In this document: in pieces, positions 46,568-56,316 of the stretch
Layout: each line of letters begins with the position of its first letter
How positions within the stretch are numbered: position 1 is the stretch's first letter
Origin: Pseudomonas sp. JM0905a
GTDB taxonomy: Bacteria; Pseudomonadota; Gammaproteobacteria; Pseudomonadales; Pseudomonadaceae
Reading direction: 5' to 3'
Length of the DNA stretch: 64,000 bases
NCBI RefSeq assembly: GCF_014700075.1
Contig: NZ_JACXBU010000007.1
Span: 353,970 to 417,969 of the forward strand
Notes under the pieces: generated by a model
What the model was told of the DNA's origin: nothing
Databases searched by the model: none
Seen by the model: the letters and a program-made list of their open reading frames with translations, nothing else
Translations under genes and position numbers: made by a program

Positions 46568-47452
46568 TCATTTCTTGGCGGCGAACAGGGCGTCGAGCTT
46601 CTGCTCGAAGGCGTGGTAGCCGATGCGGTCGTACAGCTCCGCGCGGGTTTGCATCAGGTCGATGACTTCCTTCTGGTGACCATCACGACGGATCGCGGTG
46701 TAGACGGCCTCGGCAGCCTTGTTGGCGGCGCGGAAGGCCGACAGCGGGTAGAGCTGGATGGCTACGCCGACCGAAGCCAGTTCGTCGCGGGAGAACAGCG
46801 GGGTTGCGCCGAACTCGGTGATATTGGCCAGTACCGGCACGCCCAGCGCATCGACGAAGCGCTTGTAGGTCGGCAGGTCGTAGGCGGCTTCGGCGAAGAT
46901 GGCGTCGGCGCCGGCTTCGACGTAGCGCAGGCAGCGCTCGATGGCGGCGTCCACGCCTTCAGCCTGGATGGCGTCGGTACGGGCGATCAGGAAGAAGGCC
47001 GGATCGGTCTTGGCATCGGCGGCCGCCTTGACGCGGTCGACCATCTCGTCGGTGGAGACGATTTCCTTGCCCGGACGATGGCCGCAACGCTTGGCGCCGA
47101 CCTGGTCTTCGATATGGGCGGCAGCGGCACCGGCCTTGATCAGGTTCTTGACGGTGCGCTCGATGTTGAAGGCGCTGGGGCCGAAACCGGTGTCGATGTC
47201 CACCAGCAGCGGCAGGTCGCACACGTCGGTGATGCGGCGTACGTCGGTGAGCACGTCGTCCAGAGTGTTGATGCCCAGGTCCGGCAGGCCCAGCGAGCCG
47301 GCGGCGACGCCGCCACCGGACAGGTAGATGGCCTTGAAGCCGGCACGCTTGGCCAGCAGCGCGTGGTTGGCGTTGATCGCGCCGATGACCTGCAGCGGAC
47401 GTTCCTCGGCAATGGCGTCGCGGAAGCGCTGGCCGGCAGTTTTCTGAGTCAT
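46568..47452 (-). CDS. prpB: 2-methylisocitrate lyase
   Basis: 294-aa TIM-barrel lyase splitting 2-methylisocitrate into pyruvate and succinate, the last step of propionate oxidation. Motifs: [14 protein letters not shown], metal-binding DIDTGFG, the catalytic-cysteine loop [10 protein letters not shown] (Cys in KxCGH), and HIEDQ. The ATG overlaps the prpR stop by four bases (ATGA), indicating translational coupling to the regulator. Confidence 0.97.
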   Translation of the reverse strand: MTQKTAGQRFRDAIAEERPLQVIGAINANHALLAKRAGFKAIYLSGGGVAAGSLGLPDLGINTLDDVLTDVRRITDVCDLPLLVDIDTGFGPSAFNIERTVKNLIKAGAAAAHIEDQVGAKRCGHRPGKEIVSTDEMVDRVKAAADAKTDPAFFLIARTDAIQAEGVDAAIERCLRYVEAGADAIFAEAAYDLPTYKRFVDALGVPVLANITEFGATPLFSRDELASVGVAIQLYPLSAFRAANKAAEAVYTAIRRDGHQKEVIDLMQTRAELYDRIGYHAFEQKLDALFAAKK

Positions 47453-48171
47453 GACTCACCTCGTGTTTTGGGCGGGTTGGCGAGCGCTTCCTGGTAGTGG
47501 CGCTCGATATTGCGCTTGGAGGCACCGATGTGACGGCGCATCAGCAACTCGGCCAGTTCGCCGTCTCGGTCGGCGATGGCATCGAGAATCCGGTGGTGTT
47601 CGTTGAAGGCCTGACGCGGCCGGTTCGGAACGGTGGAGAACTGCAGGCGGTACATGCGCACCAGCTGGTACAGCTCGCCGCAGAGCATCTTGGTCAGGGT
47701 CTGGTTGCCGCTGCCCTGGATGATCCGGTAGTGGAAGTCGAAGTCGCCTTCCTGCTGGTAGTAGCCACGGCCGGCCTGGAAGGCCTCGTCACGCTCGTGG
47801 GTATCCAGCACCAGGCGCAATTCGTCGATCTCGGCCTGGCTCATGCGCTCGGCGGCCAGACGGCAAGCCATGCCTTCGAGGGATTCGCGAATCTCGTAGA
47901 GCTCGATCAGCTCGGCATGATTGAGCGATACGACCCGCGCCCCGACGTGGGGCACGCGCACCAGCAGGCGCTGCCCTTCCAGGCGATGGATGGCCTCGCG
48001 CAGCGGGCCACGGCTGATGCCGTAGGTGCGCGCCAGCTCGGGTTCGGAAATTTTGCTGCCCGGGGCGATGTCACCACGCACGATGGCCGTCTGGATGCGG
48101 CGGAAGACGCTTTCGGCCAGGGTTTCCGAGTCCAGCTGTTCGGTGACGGGGCTTTCAGGGGTGTCCAGCAT
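47449..48171 (-). CDS. prpR: GntR/FCD-family regulator of the methylcitrate operon
   Basis: 240-aa transcription factor. An N-terminal winged helix-turn-helix (about 20-85, with [27 protein letters not shown]) is followed by an FCD ligand-binding domain (about 95-220) whose His/Asp residues (DFHYRII, RMYRLQF, EHHRIL) probably bind a metal and a carboxylate ligand such as methylcitrate. It leads the operon it presumably represses. ATG 48171 has no Shine-Dalgarno because a GTCGAC operator occupies that position; initiation may be leaderless or weak. An upstream in-frame extension is unconserved. This is not the sigma-54-dependent PrpR of enterobacteria. Confidence 0.88.
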   Translation of the reverse strand: MLDTPESPVTEQLDSETLAESVFRRIQTAIVRGDIAPGSKISEPELARTYGISRGPLREAIHRLEGQRLLVRVPHVGARVVSLNHAELIELYEIRESLEGMACRLAAERMSQAEIDELRLVLDTHERDEAFQAGRGYYQQEGDFDFHYRIIQGSGNQTLTKMLCGELYQLVRMYRLQFSTVPNRPRQAFNEHHRILDAIADRDGELAELLMRRHIGASKRNIERHYQEALANPPKTRGES

Positions 48172-48172
48172 G

Positions 48173-48182
48173 ATTGTCGACA
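48173..48182. promoter_or_regulatory. candidate PrpR operator 1 (at prpR start)
   Basis: ATTGTCGACA, the inner ten bases shared with operator 2, lying 2-11 bases upstream of the prpR ATG. TTGTCGACAA-type palindromes are typical of FCD-subfamily GntR regulators. Confidence 0.6.
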
Positions 48183-48246
48183 CATTCTTGTTTGATGGCG
48201 CAAAATTACTGCCACGCAAGCAGCAATGTCAAACACCATTCGACCA

Positions 48247-48258
48247 ATTGTCGACAAT
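48247..48258. promoter_or_regulatory. candidate PrpR operator 2
   Basis: Perfect 12-bp palindrome ATTGTCGACAAT. Its centre is 74 bp from operator 1, about seven DNA turns, so both sites face the same side of the helix. Confidence 0.65.
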
Positions 48259-48475
48259 CTGTCTAATTCCAAAAATTTCACCCACAGCGTCACGCTCCTG
48301 TCACCTGCGTCATAAGCGTCTGTCGCGCCGGAAAATCCGCGTGTTAGAATGCGCGCCGCCAGCGCCAGTCTGGGCGCCAATGACTTGCCTGCTAGACTCC
48401 CAGACCAGGCGCCGCAGCCAAGATGGCCGTGGGCCGGGCTCCTGGACCGATGACCGCGTTACGCTCAAAGGACTT

Positions 48476-49012
48476 ATGACACTCAAGCCCTTCGCCCCGA
48501 TTGCCTGCCTGCTCGCCCTCCCCGGCCTTGGCTTCGCCACCGAGAAGACCGTCTACGGTCTCAACGAATACGCCAAGCTGAAGGACCTCGACCTGGAAGT
48601 CGCAGCCAAACTCGACACCGGCGCCAAGACCGCTTCCCTCAGTGCCCGCGACATCAAGCGCTTCAAGAAGGATGGCGAAGCCTGGGTGCGTTTCTATCTC
48701 GCCATCGACGACGCTCACGAACACCCGATCGAGCGCCCGCTGGCGCGGATCAGCAAGATCAAACGCCGCGCCGGGGACTACAACCCCGATGAAGGCAAGA
48801 CCTACACCGCACGCCCGGTCATCGAACTGGAGGTGTGCATGGGCAAGGCCCTGCGGCAGATCGAAGTGAACCTCACCGACCGCAGTGCTTTCCAATACCC
48901 GCTTTTGATCGGTTCCGAGGCGCTCAAACGCTTCGATGCACTGGTCGACCCGAGCCTTAAATACGCCGCCGGCAAACCCGGCTGTGCCACCGACGCAAAC
49001 TCTGACGAGTAA
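48476..49012 (+). CDS. retropepsin-like aspartic protease domain protein (RimK/ATP-dependent zinc protease family)
   Basis: 178-aa exported protein with a cleavable or anchoring signal MTLKPFAPIACLLALPGLGFA. The remainder is the bacterial retropepsin-like domain: the active-site motif AAKLDTGAKTASL (Asp-Thr-Gly-Ala) at about residues 44-54. These proteins, annotated as 'ATP-dependent zinc proteases', are homodimeric aspartic-type folds found beside transglutaminase and ATP-grasp partners and sometimes called Rlo proteins. ATG 48476 follows AAAGGA. It is followed by the transglutaminase-7TM gene after five bases. Whether it is proteolytically active is unknown. Confidence 0.8.
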   Translation: MTLKPFAPIACLLALPGLGFATEKTVYGLNEYAKLKDLDLEVAAKLDTGAKTASLSARDIKRFKKDGEAWVRFYLAIDDAHEHPIERPLARISKIKRRAGDYNPDEGKTYTARPVIELEVCMGKALRQIEVNLTDRSAFQYPLLIGSEALKRFDALVDPSLKYAAGKPGCATDANSDE

Positions 49013-49017
49013 CCCAC

Positions 49018-50544
49018 ATGCGCTCTCTTACCCTGCATCTGAAAGTCCTGATCACCCTGTTGGTGAGCCTGGGCGTTCTGATAACGGCCTACCAGATCTT
49101 CATCCAGGGCATCCCGATCACCGAGGATGCGACCGACGACCTCTGGAACATCGACGCCAAAGTCGAGTTCCAGGCGAATCCGCGCGACCCGGTCAAGGTC
49201 CAGATGTTCGTTCCGCCCCTGAACCGGGACTACGTCAGCCTCAACGAGAGCTTCATCTCCAACAACTACGGGGTGAGCATCAATCGCGTGGATGGCAACC
49301 GCAAGGTGACCTGGTCCGCGCGTCGCGCCAGTGGCAACCAGACCCTCTATTACCGCTTGGTGCTGACCAAGCGCTATAGCGGCGAGAAGCCCAAGGACAA
49401 GGGTCCGATCTTCCGCGACAGCATCCCGGTGGAAGGCCCCGAGAAGATCGCCGCCGAAGCCCTGCTGGCCCCCATTCGCCAGCACTCGGCCGACGTCGAG
49501 ACCTTCATCAGCGAGACCATCAAGCGGGTCAACAACCTCAACGATGACAACGTCAAGCTGCTGCTGGCCGGCGACACCAGCACCCCGAACAAGGCCAAGG
49601 CCATCGAGCTGCTGCTGTCCATCGCCCACGTGCCGATGGAGCGCGTACACACCATTCGCCTGATGAGCGAGCAGGCCCAGAACCCCGAGCTCTGGCTGCG
49701 CAGCTTCAACGGCGAGAACTGGCTGTACTTCAACCCGGACACCGGCGAGCAGGGCCTGCCCAGCGACCGCCTGATCTGGTGGACCGGTGACGACAACCTG
49801 ATCAGCGTCGACGGCGGCAAGAAGGTCCAGGTGACCTTCAGCATGAACAACAGCGAAATGAACGCCATTCGCCTGGCCAAGCTGACCGACGAGAACACCG
49901 ACGCCGACTTCCTCGAGTACTCGCTCTACGGCCTGCCGCTGCAGACCCAGCAGACCTACCAGATCATGATCATGATCCCGATCGGCGTGCTGGTGATCCT
50001 GATCCTGCGCAACCTCGGCGGCCTGCAGACCCTGGGTACCTTCACCCCAGTACTGATCGCCCTCGCCTTCCGCGAAACCCAGCTGGGCTTCGGCATCGTG
50101 CTGTTCACCATCATCACGGCGCTCGGCCTGTCGCTACGGTCGTACCTTGAGCACTTGAAGCTACAGATGCTGCCAAGGCTCTCGGTGGTGCTGACCTTCG
50201 TGGTGGTGTTGATCGCGGTCATCAGCCTGCTGAGCCACAAGCTCGGCCTGGAACGCGGCCTGTCCGTGGCCCTGTTCCCGATGGTGATCCTGACCATGAC
50301 CATCGAACGCCTGTCCATCACCTGGGAAGAGCGCGGCGGCGGCCATGCCTTCAAGGTAGCCATCGGCACCCTGGTCGCGGCCACCCTGGCGCACCTGCTG
50401 ATGACTGTGCCGGAGCTGACCTACTTCATCTTCACCTTCCCGGCAGTACTGCTGATCATGGTGGGCTTCATGCTGGCGATGGGTCGCTACCGCGGCTACC
50501 GCCTGACCGAGCTCTTCCGCTTCAAAGCCTTCCTGAAGGACTGA
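49018..50544 (+). CDS. inactive transglutaminase-like domain fused to seven transmembrane helices
   Basis: 508-aa inner-membrane protein. The N-terminal helix (about 9-28) is followed by a periplasmic transglutaminase-fold domain of roughly 280 residues, then seven hydrophobic segments between about 310 and 500 beginning YQIMIMIPIGVLVILIL. This architecture always travels with the retropepsin-like and ATP-grasp genes that flank it. The transglutaminase Cys-His-Asp triad is not evident (no cysteine at all in the soluble part), so it is probably a binding domain. Function is inferred only as part of the three-gene system. Confidence 0.82.
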   Translation: MRSLTLHLKVLITLLVSLGVLITAYQIFIQGIPITEDATDDLWNIDAKVEFQANPRDPVKVQMFVPPLNRDYVSLNESFISNNYGVSINRVDGNRKVTWSARRASGNQTLYYRLVLTKRYSGEKPKDKGPIFRDSIPVEGPEKIAAEALLAPIRQHSADVETFISETIKRVNNLNDDNVKLLLAGDTSTPNKAKAIELLLSIAHVPMERVHTIRLMSEQAQNPELWLRSFNGENWLYFNPDTGEQGLPSDRLIWWTGDDNLISVDGGKKVQVTFSMNNSEMNAIRLAKLTDENTDADFLEYSLYGLPLQTQQTYQIMIMIPIGVLVILILRNLGGLQTLGTFTPVLIALAFRETQLGFGIVLFTIITALGLSLRSYLEHLKLQMLPRLSVVLTFVVVLIAVISLLSHKLGLERGLSVALFPMVILTMTIERLSITWEERGGGHAFKVAIGTLVAATLAHLLMTVPELTYFIFTFPAVLLIMVGFMLAMGRYRGYRLTELFRFKAFLKD

Positions 50545-50547
50545 GCC

Positions 50548-51534
50548 ATGTTCGGCCTGCTCAAGACGTGGAAAGCCCTCGAAGCCAAAGGCATCATGGG
50601 CATCAATCGGCGAAACGCGGACTACGTGCTGAAGTACAACAAACGGCACCTGTACCCGATCGTCGACGACAAGATCATCACCAAGCAGCGCGCCATCGAG
50701 GCGGGAATCCACGTACCCGAGATGTACGGGATCATCTCCACCGAGAAGGAAATCGAGAAGCTCAACGACATCATCGGCGAGCGTAACGACTTCGTGATCA
50801 AGCCGGCGCAAGGCGCCGGCGGCGACGGCATCCTCGTGATCGCCGACCGCTTCGAAGGCCGCTACAAGACGGTCTCCGGCAAGATCATCAGCCACGAGGA
50901 AATCGAGCACCAGATTTCCTCGATCCTTACCGGCCTCTACTCCCTCGGCGGACACCGCGACCGCGCGCTGATCGAGTACCGCGTGACCCCGGACCAGATC
51001 TTCAAGAGCATCAGCTACGAAGGCGTGCCGGACATCCGCATCATCGTGCTGATGGGTTATCCGGTGATGGCCATGCTGCGCCTGCCGACCCGGCAGTCCA
51101 ACGGCAAGGCCAACCTCCACCAGGGCGCCATCGGCGTCGGCGTGGACCTGGCCACCGGCGTCACTCTGCGCGGCACCTGGCTGAACAACAAGATCGCCAA
51201 GCACCCGGACACCACCAACGCGGTGGACGGCGTGCAGCTGCCCAACTGGGATGGCTTCATGAAGCTGGCTGCCGGTTGCTACGAGCTGTGCGGCCTGGGC
51301 TACATCGGTGTTGACATGGTGCTGGACCAGGACAAGGGCCCGTTGATCCTCGAGCTCAACGCCCGCCCCGGCCTGAACATCCAGATCGCCAACGACTGCG
51401 GCCTGACCCACCGCGCCCACGCCGTCGAGGCCCGCCTCGAAGAGCTCAAGGCCAAGGGCATCCAGGAAACCCCGGAAGAACGCGTGCGGGTATCCCAGGA
51501 GCTCTTCGGCCACGTGCGGCCGGCGGAAATCTGA
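50548..51534 (+). CDS. alpha-L-glutamate ligase-like ATP-grasp enzyme
   Basis: 328-aa cytoplasmic ATP-grasp protein related to RimK and gamma-F420-2:alpha-L-glutamate ligases. Visible are the ATP-binding lysine and glycine-rich loop VIKPAQGAGGDGILVI (about 86-101), EYRVTPDQIF, and the Mg-binding ILELNARPGLNIQIAN near 272-287. It presumably ligates an amino acid such as glutamate onto an unknown acceptor. It starts three bases after the membrane gene, completing a three-gene operon closed by a terminator. Confidence 0.82.
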   Translation: MFGLLKTWKALEAKGIMGINRRNADYVLKYNKRHLYPIVDDKIITKQRAIEAGIHVPEMYGIISTEKEIEKLNDIIGERNDFVIKPAQGAGGDGILVIADRFEGRYKTVSGKIISHEEIEHQISSILTGLYSLGGHRDRALIEYRVTPDQIFKSISYEGVPDIRIIVLMGYPVMAMLRLPTRQSNGKANLHQGAIGVGVDLATGVTLRGTWLNNKIAKHPDTTNAVDGVQLPNWDGFMKLAAGCYELCGLGYIGVDMVLDQDKGPLILELNARPGLNIQIANDCGLTHRAHAVEARLEELKAKGIQETPEERVRVSQELFGHVRPAEI

Positions 51535-51549
51535 TCCACCGCTCCAAGT

Positions 51550-51577
51550 AAAAAGCCCGGCCAAGTGCCGGGCTTTT
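51550..51577 (+). terminator. terminator of the retropepsin/ATP-grasp operon
   Basis: AAAAAGCCCGGC / GCCGGGCTTTTT with a CAAGT loop, 16 bp after the stop. Confidence 0.92.
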
Positions 51578-51611
51578 TCATTTCCCCTAGATAGGAAAGG
51601 AGTTGCTCACG

Positions 51612-51657
51612 CTCGGACTGCCCCCTCCTCCCTCTGGGAGAGGGCTGGGGTGAGGGA
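51612..51657. repeat. REP-like element between ATP-grasp gene and speE
   Basis: CCCTCTGGGAGAGGGCTGGGGTGAGGG: the inverted copy of the unit at 42653-42688, with its own CCTCCCTCTGGGAGAGG hairpin. It lies between two converging genes, a typical REP location. Confidence 0.75.
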
Positions 51658-51726
51658 AGCCGGACACGCTCGACGCCCCAACGAAGAAGGGGCCTTGCCG
51701 GCCCCTTGTTCATCCACCCTCCAACC

Positions 51727-52587
<861 letters not shown>

Positions 52588-52745
52588 GGGTTGTCTCCCC
52601 TGCTGGCTGTATTCGCGGACGGTGCACCGCCCCATGAAAAGGCGCGCATTCTACGATGGCTTCGATGGCAGGTCGAACCGCAGCGGGCGAATTTGAAAGT
52701 CAGTTTTGCAGAGACGACACGGCGCCAGGAGGATATCGTCGCACC

Positions 52746-53654
52746 ATGACCACAAACGCTCCCTCGACTGATTCCCGCGAGCCCATCGAGCCCATGCGCC
52801 TTGATTACTTCGAGCCCTGGAGCTGGAAGCAGTTCCAGCAACATTTCGCCCTGCGCCGCCTGCCCGGTGTCGAGCACCTGACCGACGACAGCTACTGCCG
52901 CAGCTTCCGCCTCGGCGAGCGCACGGGCTGGTTTCGCCTGCGGCCGTTGCACGGCGCCCTGGAGCTCGAACTGAGCCCGGCAGCCAGTGATCTCGCCCCA
53001 CGCCTGGCACCGCGCATCCGGCGCATGTTCGACCTGGACAGCGACCCCGCCACCATCGCACGACACCTCGGCCGCGACCCGCTGCTGCAGGGCCTGCTGG
53101 CCCGCTATCCGGGCCTGCGCCTGCCGGTGGCCTTCGACCCGTTCGAGCAAGGCGTGCGCACCATCATCGGCCAACAGGTGACCGTAAAGGCTGCGGTAAC
53201 CATTGCCGGACGCCTGGTAGAGCGGCTGGGCGACCCACTGGAAGACGCCGAGGGCGACGCTCCGCAACGGCTCTTCCCCACGCCCCAGGCCATCGCGGAC
53301 GATCCGCTGCCCGGTATCGGCATGCCCGGAAAACGTGTCGACACCTTGCGCCGCTTCGCCCAGGCGGTCGCGGACGGAAGCCTGGAACTGAGCCTGGCGG
53401 GAGGCGTCGAAGCCCTGACCGAACGTCTCTGCGCCCTGCCCGGCATCGGCCGCTGGACCGCCGAATACATCGCCCTGCGCGCCTTCGGCCAGCCGGACGC
53501 CTTCCCCGCCGCCGACCTCGGCCTGCTCAAGTCGCCGCTCTGGGGGGCGGAGGGCATCAGCGCCCGGGACCTGACCAGCCGCGCCGAACAATGGCGGCCA
53601 TGGCGCGCCTATGCCGCCGTCTATCTCTGGCAGAGCTACGCCGAGGACAACTGA
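52746..53654 (+). CDS. alkA: DNA-3-methyladenine glycosylase II (AlkA-like)
   Basis: 302-aa base-excision repair enzyme removing alkylated purines. It has an AlkA N-terminal domain (about 15-120), then an HhH-GPD domain with hairpin LPGIGRWTAEYIALRAFG and catalytic Asp257 in FPAADLGLL (E. coli Asp238). The start at 52746 has AGGAGG 13 bases upstream; ATG 52794 is an alternative. It is followed one base after its stop by ogt, forming an alkylation-repair operon. Confidence 0.93.
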   Translation: MTTNAPSTDSREPIEPMRLDYFEPWSWKQFQQHFALRRLPGVEHLTDDSYCRSFRLGERTGWFRLRPLHGALELELSPAASDLAPRLAPRIRRMFDLDSDPATIARHLGRDPLLQGLLARYPGLRLPVAFDPFEQGVRTIIGQQVTVKAAVTIAGRLVERLGDPLEDAEGDAPQRLFPTPQAIADDPLPGIGMPGKRVDTLRRFAQAVADGSLELSLAGGVEALTERLCALPGIGRWTAEYIALRAFGQPDAFPAADLGLLKSPLWGAEGISARDLTSRAEQWRPWRAYAAVYLWQSYAEDN

Positions 53655-53655
53655 C

Positions 53656-54156
53656 ATGTACTTCCGCTTTCACGACAGTCCCACCGGCCCCCTGCTGCTC
53701 GCCGGTGACGATGCAGGCCTGCAGATGCTCTACATGGACACCGAGCGACGCGGATACCCGAATGCCGACTGGCAGGCGGCCAGCCGCCAGTTCGACGAAG
53801 CCTGCCGGCAACTGGACCGCTACTTCGAAGGTCGCCTGAAGCGCTTCGACCTATCACTCGCGCCCCGCGGCACGCCCTTCCAGCAGCGGGTCTGGCAGGC
53901 CCTGCTGGAGATTCCCTACGGGCACACCACCAGCTACAGCGAACTGGCCGAACGCATCGGCAATCCGAAGTCGGTGCGGGCGGTGGGCACGGCCAATGGC
54001 GCCAACCCCATTTCCATCATCATTCCCTGCCATCGGGTGATTGGCCGCGACGGTAGCCTGACAGGCTATGCCGGCGGCCTGGCACGCAAAGCGCTGCTGC
54101 TGAAACTGGAAGGCGTGAAGCTGCAGCCGGAGCAGGATCAGTTGTTGCTGATCTGA
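53656..54156 (+). CDS. ogt: methylated-DNA--protein-cysteine methyltransferase
   Basis: 166-aa suicide enzyme that transfers the methyl group from O6-methylguanine to its own Cys125 in IIPCHRVIG, with the DNA-binding helix ending in the SVRAVGTANGANP arginine-finger region. No Ada-type N-terminal metal domain is present, so it is the constitutive Ogt class. The start ATG at 53656 is one base after the alkA stop; translation is probably coupled. Both act on alkylated DNA. Confidence 0.94.
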   Translation: MYFRFHDSPTGPLLLAGDDAGLQMLYMDTERRGYPNADWQAASRQFDEACRQLDRYFEGRLKRFDLSLAPRGTPFQQRVWQALLEIPYGHTTSYSELAERIGNPKSVRAVGTANGANPISIIIPCHRVIGRDGSLTGYAGGLARKALLLKLEGVKLQPEQDQLLLI

Positions 54157-54157
54157 C

Positions 54158-54715
54158 TCAGGGCTGACGGATGCGCGCCAGCACCTTCGGCGGTTCCGCC
54201 AGCGGCAGCTCGATGATCAGCCCTTCCCCGTTCCTTGGCTCCACCCCGGTCAGCGCCTTGATGTTCACCTGGTGGCTGACCATCACCACGGGCCGGTCCT
54301 TGGGCACCTTGTCGATGGCCTTGCGCAACTCCACGGTCTGCGCCGCCTGGCTATCCGGATCACTGAAGAAGGAGTCCAGCGCCGACAAGGTTTCCACCGC
54401 CCCCAGCCCCATCTCCTGGGCGGTGTCCTGGGCGCGGCACCAGTTACTGGTGTAGAGACGCGGCTGCTCCACCTTGCGCCGCACCAGCAGCTTGCCCCAG
54501 CGCCGCGCCTCCTGGCGTCCCCTGTCGCTGAGATTGCGCTGGGTGCTGCAATCCCCCAGGCGGAATCCTTCCGGATCACCGGCACCCGGGGCAGTGGTAT
54601 GGCGCAGCAGGAGGAAGGCCTTGCCCTCGCGCAGGGCCTGCCAGGCCGACTTCTGGTCGGCGGCCAGCGGCAAGGCCAGCAGCGCGATGAGCGTCAGGAT
54701 GACGAAGCGGGTCAT
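54158..54715 (-). CDS. exported histidine-phosphatase superfamily protein
   Basis: 185-aa protein with an N-terminal signal MTRFVILTLIALLALPLAA, so periplasmic. The branch-1 histidine phosphatase core is present: the phosphohistidine in LLLRHTTAPG (the RHG motif reads RHT), Arg in LSDRGRQEARRWG, and the second His in VVMVSHQVNIKAL. The substrate is unknown. ATG 54715 was preferred over an ATG 21 codons upstream because it gives a clean signal peptide. It converges with ogt, with only one base between the stops and no terminator visible there. The 183-bp gap upstream holds no recognised feature. Confidence 0.82.
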   Translation of the reverse strand: MTRFVILTLIALLALPLAADQKSAWQALREGKAFLLLRHTTAPGAGDPEGFRLGDCSTQRNLSDRGRQEARRWGKLLVRRKVEQPRLYTSNWCRAQDTAQEMGLGAVETLSALDSFFSDPDSQAAQTVELRKAIDKVPKDRPVVMVSHQVNIKALTGVEPRNGEGLIIELPLAEPPKVLARIRQP

Positions 54716-54898
54716 GGCCGGGTCGCCAATGGCGGAACCCGGCCACGGGCAACCCCGAACAGGCTCGGAACAGGACAAGCCGCGACGACACAGAGGCAGG
54801 AACCCATTGGGGACGCTCCCGGATGGATGCAGTCACCCCAAGGATAGATCGACCGACGGCGGCCTTCCTCGCGTCCCGTCAGACGATTTCAGACGGTT

Positions 54899-55582
54899 TC
54901 AGACACGCGCCAGATCGATTACCGCGAAGCTGGCCACGGTCTCATGACCTTCCAGCACACCACCCTCGCGCGCCAGGCCGATGGTCTGCATGCCCGCCTC
55001 GAGCGCAGCATCCAGCTCCTGGACCACATCGGACAGGAAGAGGATCTGCTCGCCGGGCAGGCCGATGGCCGCGGCGATCTGCCGGTAAGATGCCGCCTCG
55101 CGCTTGGGGCCGGTAGTGGTGTCGAAGTAACCGGAGAACAGCGGAGTCAGGTCACCCGCTTCGGAGCAGCCGAAAATCAGCTTCTGTGCCTGGATCGAAC
55201 CGGAGGAATAGACATAGAGGTCGTAGCCCTCCTGTTTCCAACGGCGCAGCGCCTCCACCGCATCCGGATAGACATGGCCCTTGAGCTGACCGGCGCGGTA
55301 GCCCTGCTCCCAGACCATCCCCTGGAGTGCTTTCAGCGGCGTAGCCTTGCGGTCTTCGGCGATCCAGCCCAGGAGAATCTCCACCACCCGCTCAGGGCTG
55401 GCCCCGGCTTCGCCGCTTTCCGCGCGCACCGCGTCGATCTGCTGCGCTACCGCCGACTCATCGGCGTGGGTCAGGACGAACTCGGGCAGGTGACGCGCAG
55501 CGAAGGGGAAGAGCACGTCGAAGACGAAGCTCACCGCGCTGGTGGTGCCTTCGATGTCGGTGAGGATGGCCTTGATGGGCAT
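54899..55582 (-). CDS. mtnC: enolase-phosphatase E1
   Basis: 227-aa HAD-superfamily enzyme of methionine salvage that enolises and dephosphorylates 2,3-diketo-5-methylthiopentyl-1-phosphate to acireductone. HAD motifs: LTDIEGTT (the nucleophile Asp in DIEGTT), YSSGS, the conserved Lys in GPKREAASY and [13 protein letters not shown]. Last gene of the aroC-MFS-mtnB-mtnD-mtnC group; a REP-like spacer of 100 bp separates it from mtnD. Confidence 0.96.
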   Translation of the reverse strand: MPIKAILTDIEGTTSAVSFVFDVLFPFAARHLPEFVLTHADESAVAQQIDAVRAESGEAGASPERVVEILLGWIAEDRKATPLKALQGMVWEQGYRAGQLKGHVYPDAVEALRRWKQEGYDLYVYSSGSIQAQKLIFGCSEAGDLTPLFSGYFDTTTGPKREAASYRQIAAAIGLPGEQILFLSDVVQELDAALEAGMQTIGLAREGGVLEGHETVASFAVIDLARV

Positions 55583-55609
55583 GGGGAAACTCCAGGTGAA
55601 TCGGATGTT

Positions 55610-55682
55610 GCCGCCGCAGAAGCCAGCTTGCCGGCGAAATCACGAGGCTTCGCGAGCCAGCTGGCTCCTACGGGGGCCGGGA
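55610..55682. repeat. REP-like repeat between mtnC and mtnD
   Basis: Contains GCCAGCTTGCCGGCGAAATC and GCGAGCCAGCTGGCTCCTACGG, halves of the Pseudomonas GCC-GGC REP type with a central AGCCAGCTGGCT palindrome. It occupies the entire mtnC-mtnD spacer. Confidence 0.6.
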
Positions 55683-56228
55683 TCAGTCTTCCAGCTGCGG
55701 GAAGCGCTTGGCGATCTCGTCGCCGGTGAAGTTGGCGACCCAGCCTTCCGGGTTGTTGAACAGGCGAATGGCCACGAAATGCGGGTGCTCGCCCATGTCG
55801 AACCAGTGGCGGGTGCCGGCCGGCACGGAGATCAGGTCGTTCTTCTCGCAGAGCACCGCATAGACGTAGTCGTCGATATGCAGGGTGAACAGGCCACGAC
55901 CGGCGACGAAGAAACGCACTTCATCCTCGCCATGGCGGTGCTCGTCGAGGAACTTGGCGCGCAGTTCGGCCTTCTGCGGATGGTCGCTGTTCAGACTGAC
56001 CACGTCGACGGTCACATAGCCTTGCTCGCGCATCAGCCGGTCGATCTGTGGGCGGTAGGCGGTGATTACCTCATCCTGGCTGGCCCCAGGGGCGATGGGG
56101 GCCGAAGCCTCCCAGCGCTCGAAGCGCACACCAACGGACGCCAGGGTGGAGGCAATGTCGTCCAGGTGGGTCAGGACCTTGTTCGGCAGGTCCGGGCTGG
56201 ATTCATGGTAGACGGTCAGGCTGCTCAT
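55683..56228 (-). CDS. mtnD: acireductone dioxygenase
   Basis: 181-aa cupin that oxidises acireductone to the methionine keto-precursor and formate (Fe form), or to CO plus formate and methylthiopropionate (Ni form). Metal ligands His97, His99, Glu103 and His141 align with Klebsiella H96/H98/E102/H140. Which metal is used cannot be read from sequence. The start ATG at 56228 follows AAGGAG. Confidence 0.97.
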   Translation of the reverse strand: MSSLTVYHESSPDLPNKVLTHLDDIASTLASVGVRFERWEASAPIAPGASQDEVITAYRPQIDRLMREQGYVTVDVVSLNSDHPQKAELRAKFLDEHRHGEDEVRFFVAGRGLFTLHIDDYVYAVLCEKNDLISVPAGTRHWFDMGEHPHFVAIRLFNNPEGWVANFTGDEIAKRFPQLED

Positions 56229-56316
56229 CGGGGTACTCCTTGCGGGCCTCCTCCCGGCTCTTTGGGCGGGTCGGACGGCGCCGTTGTCAGTCAGGCACCT
56301 TCGTGGGAAGGAAGCA

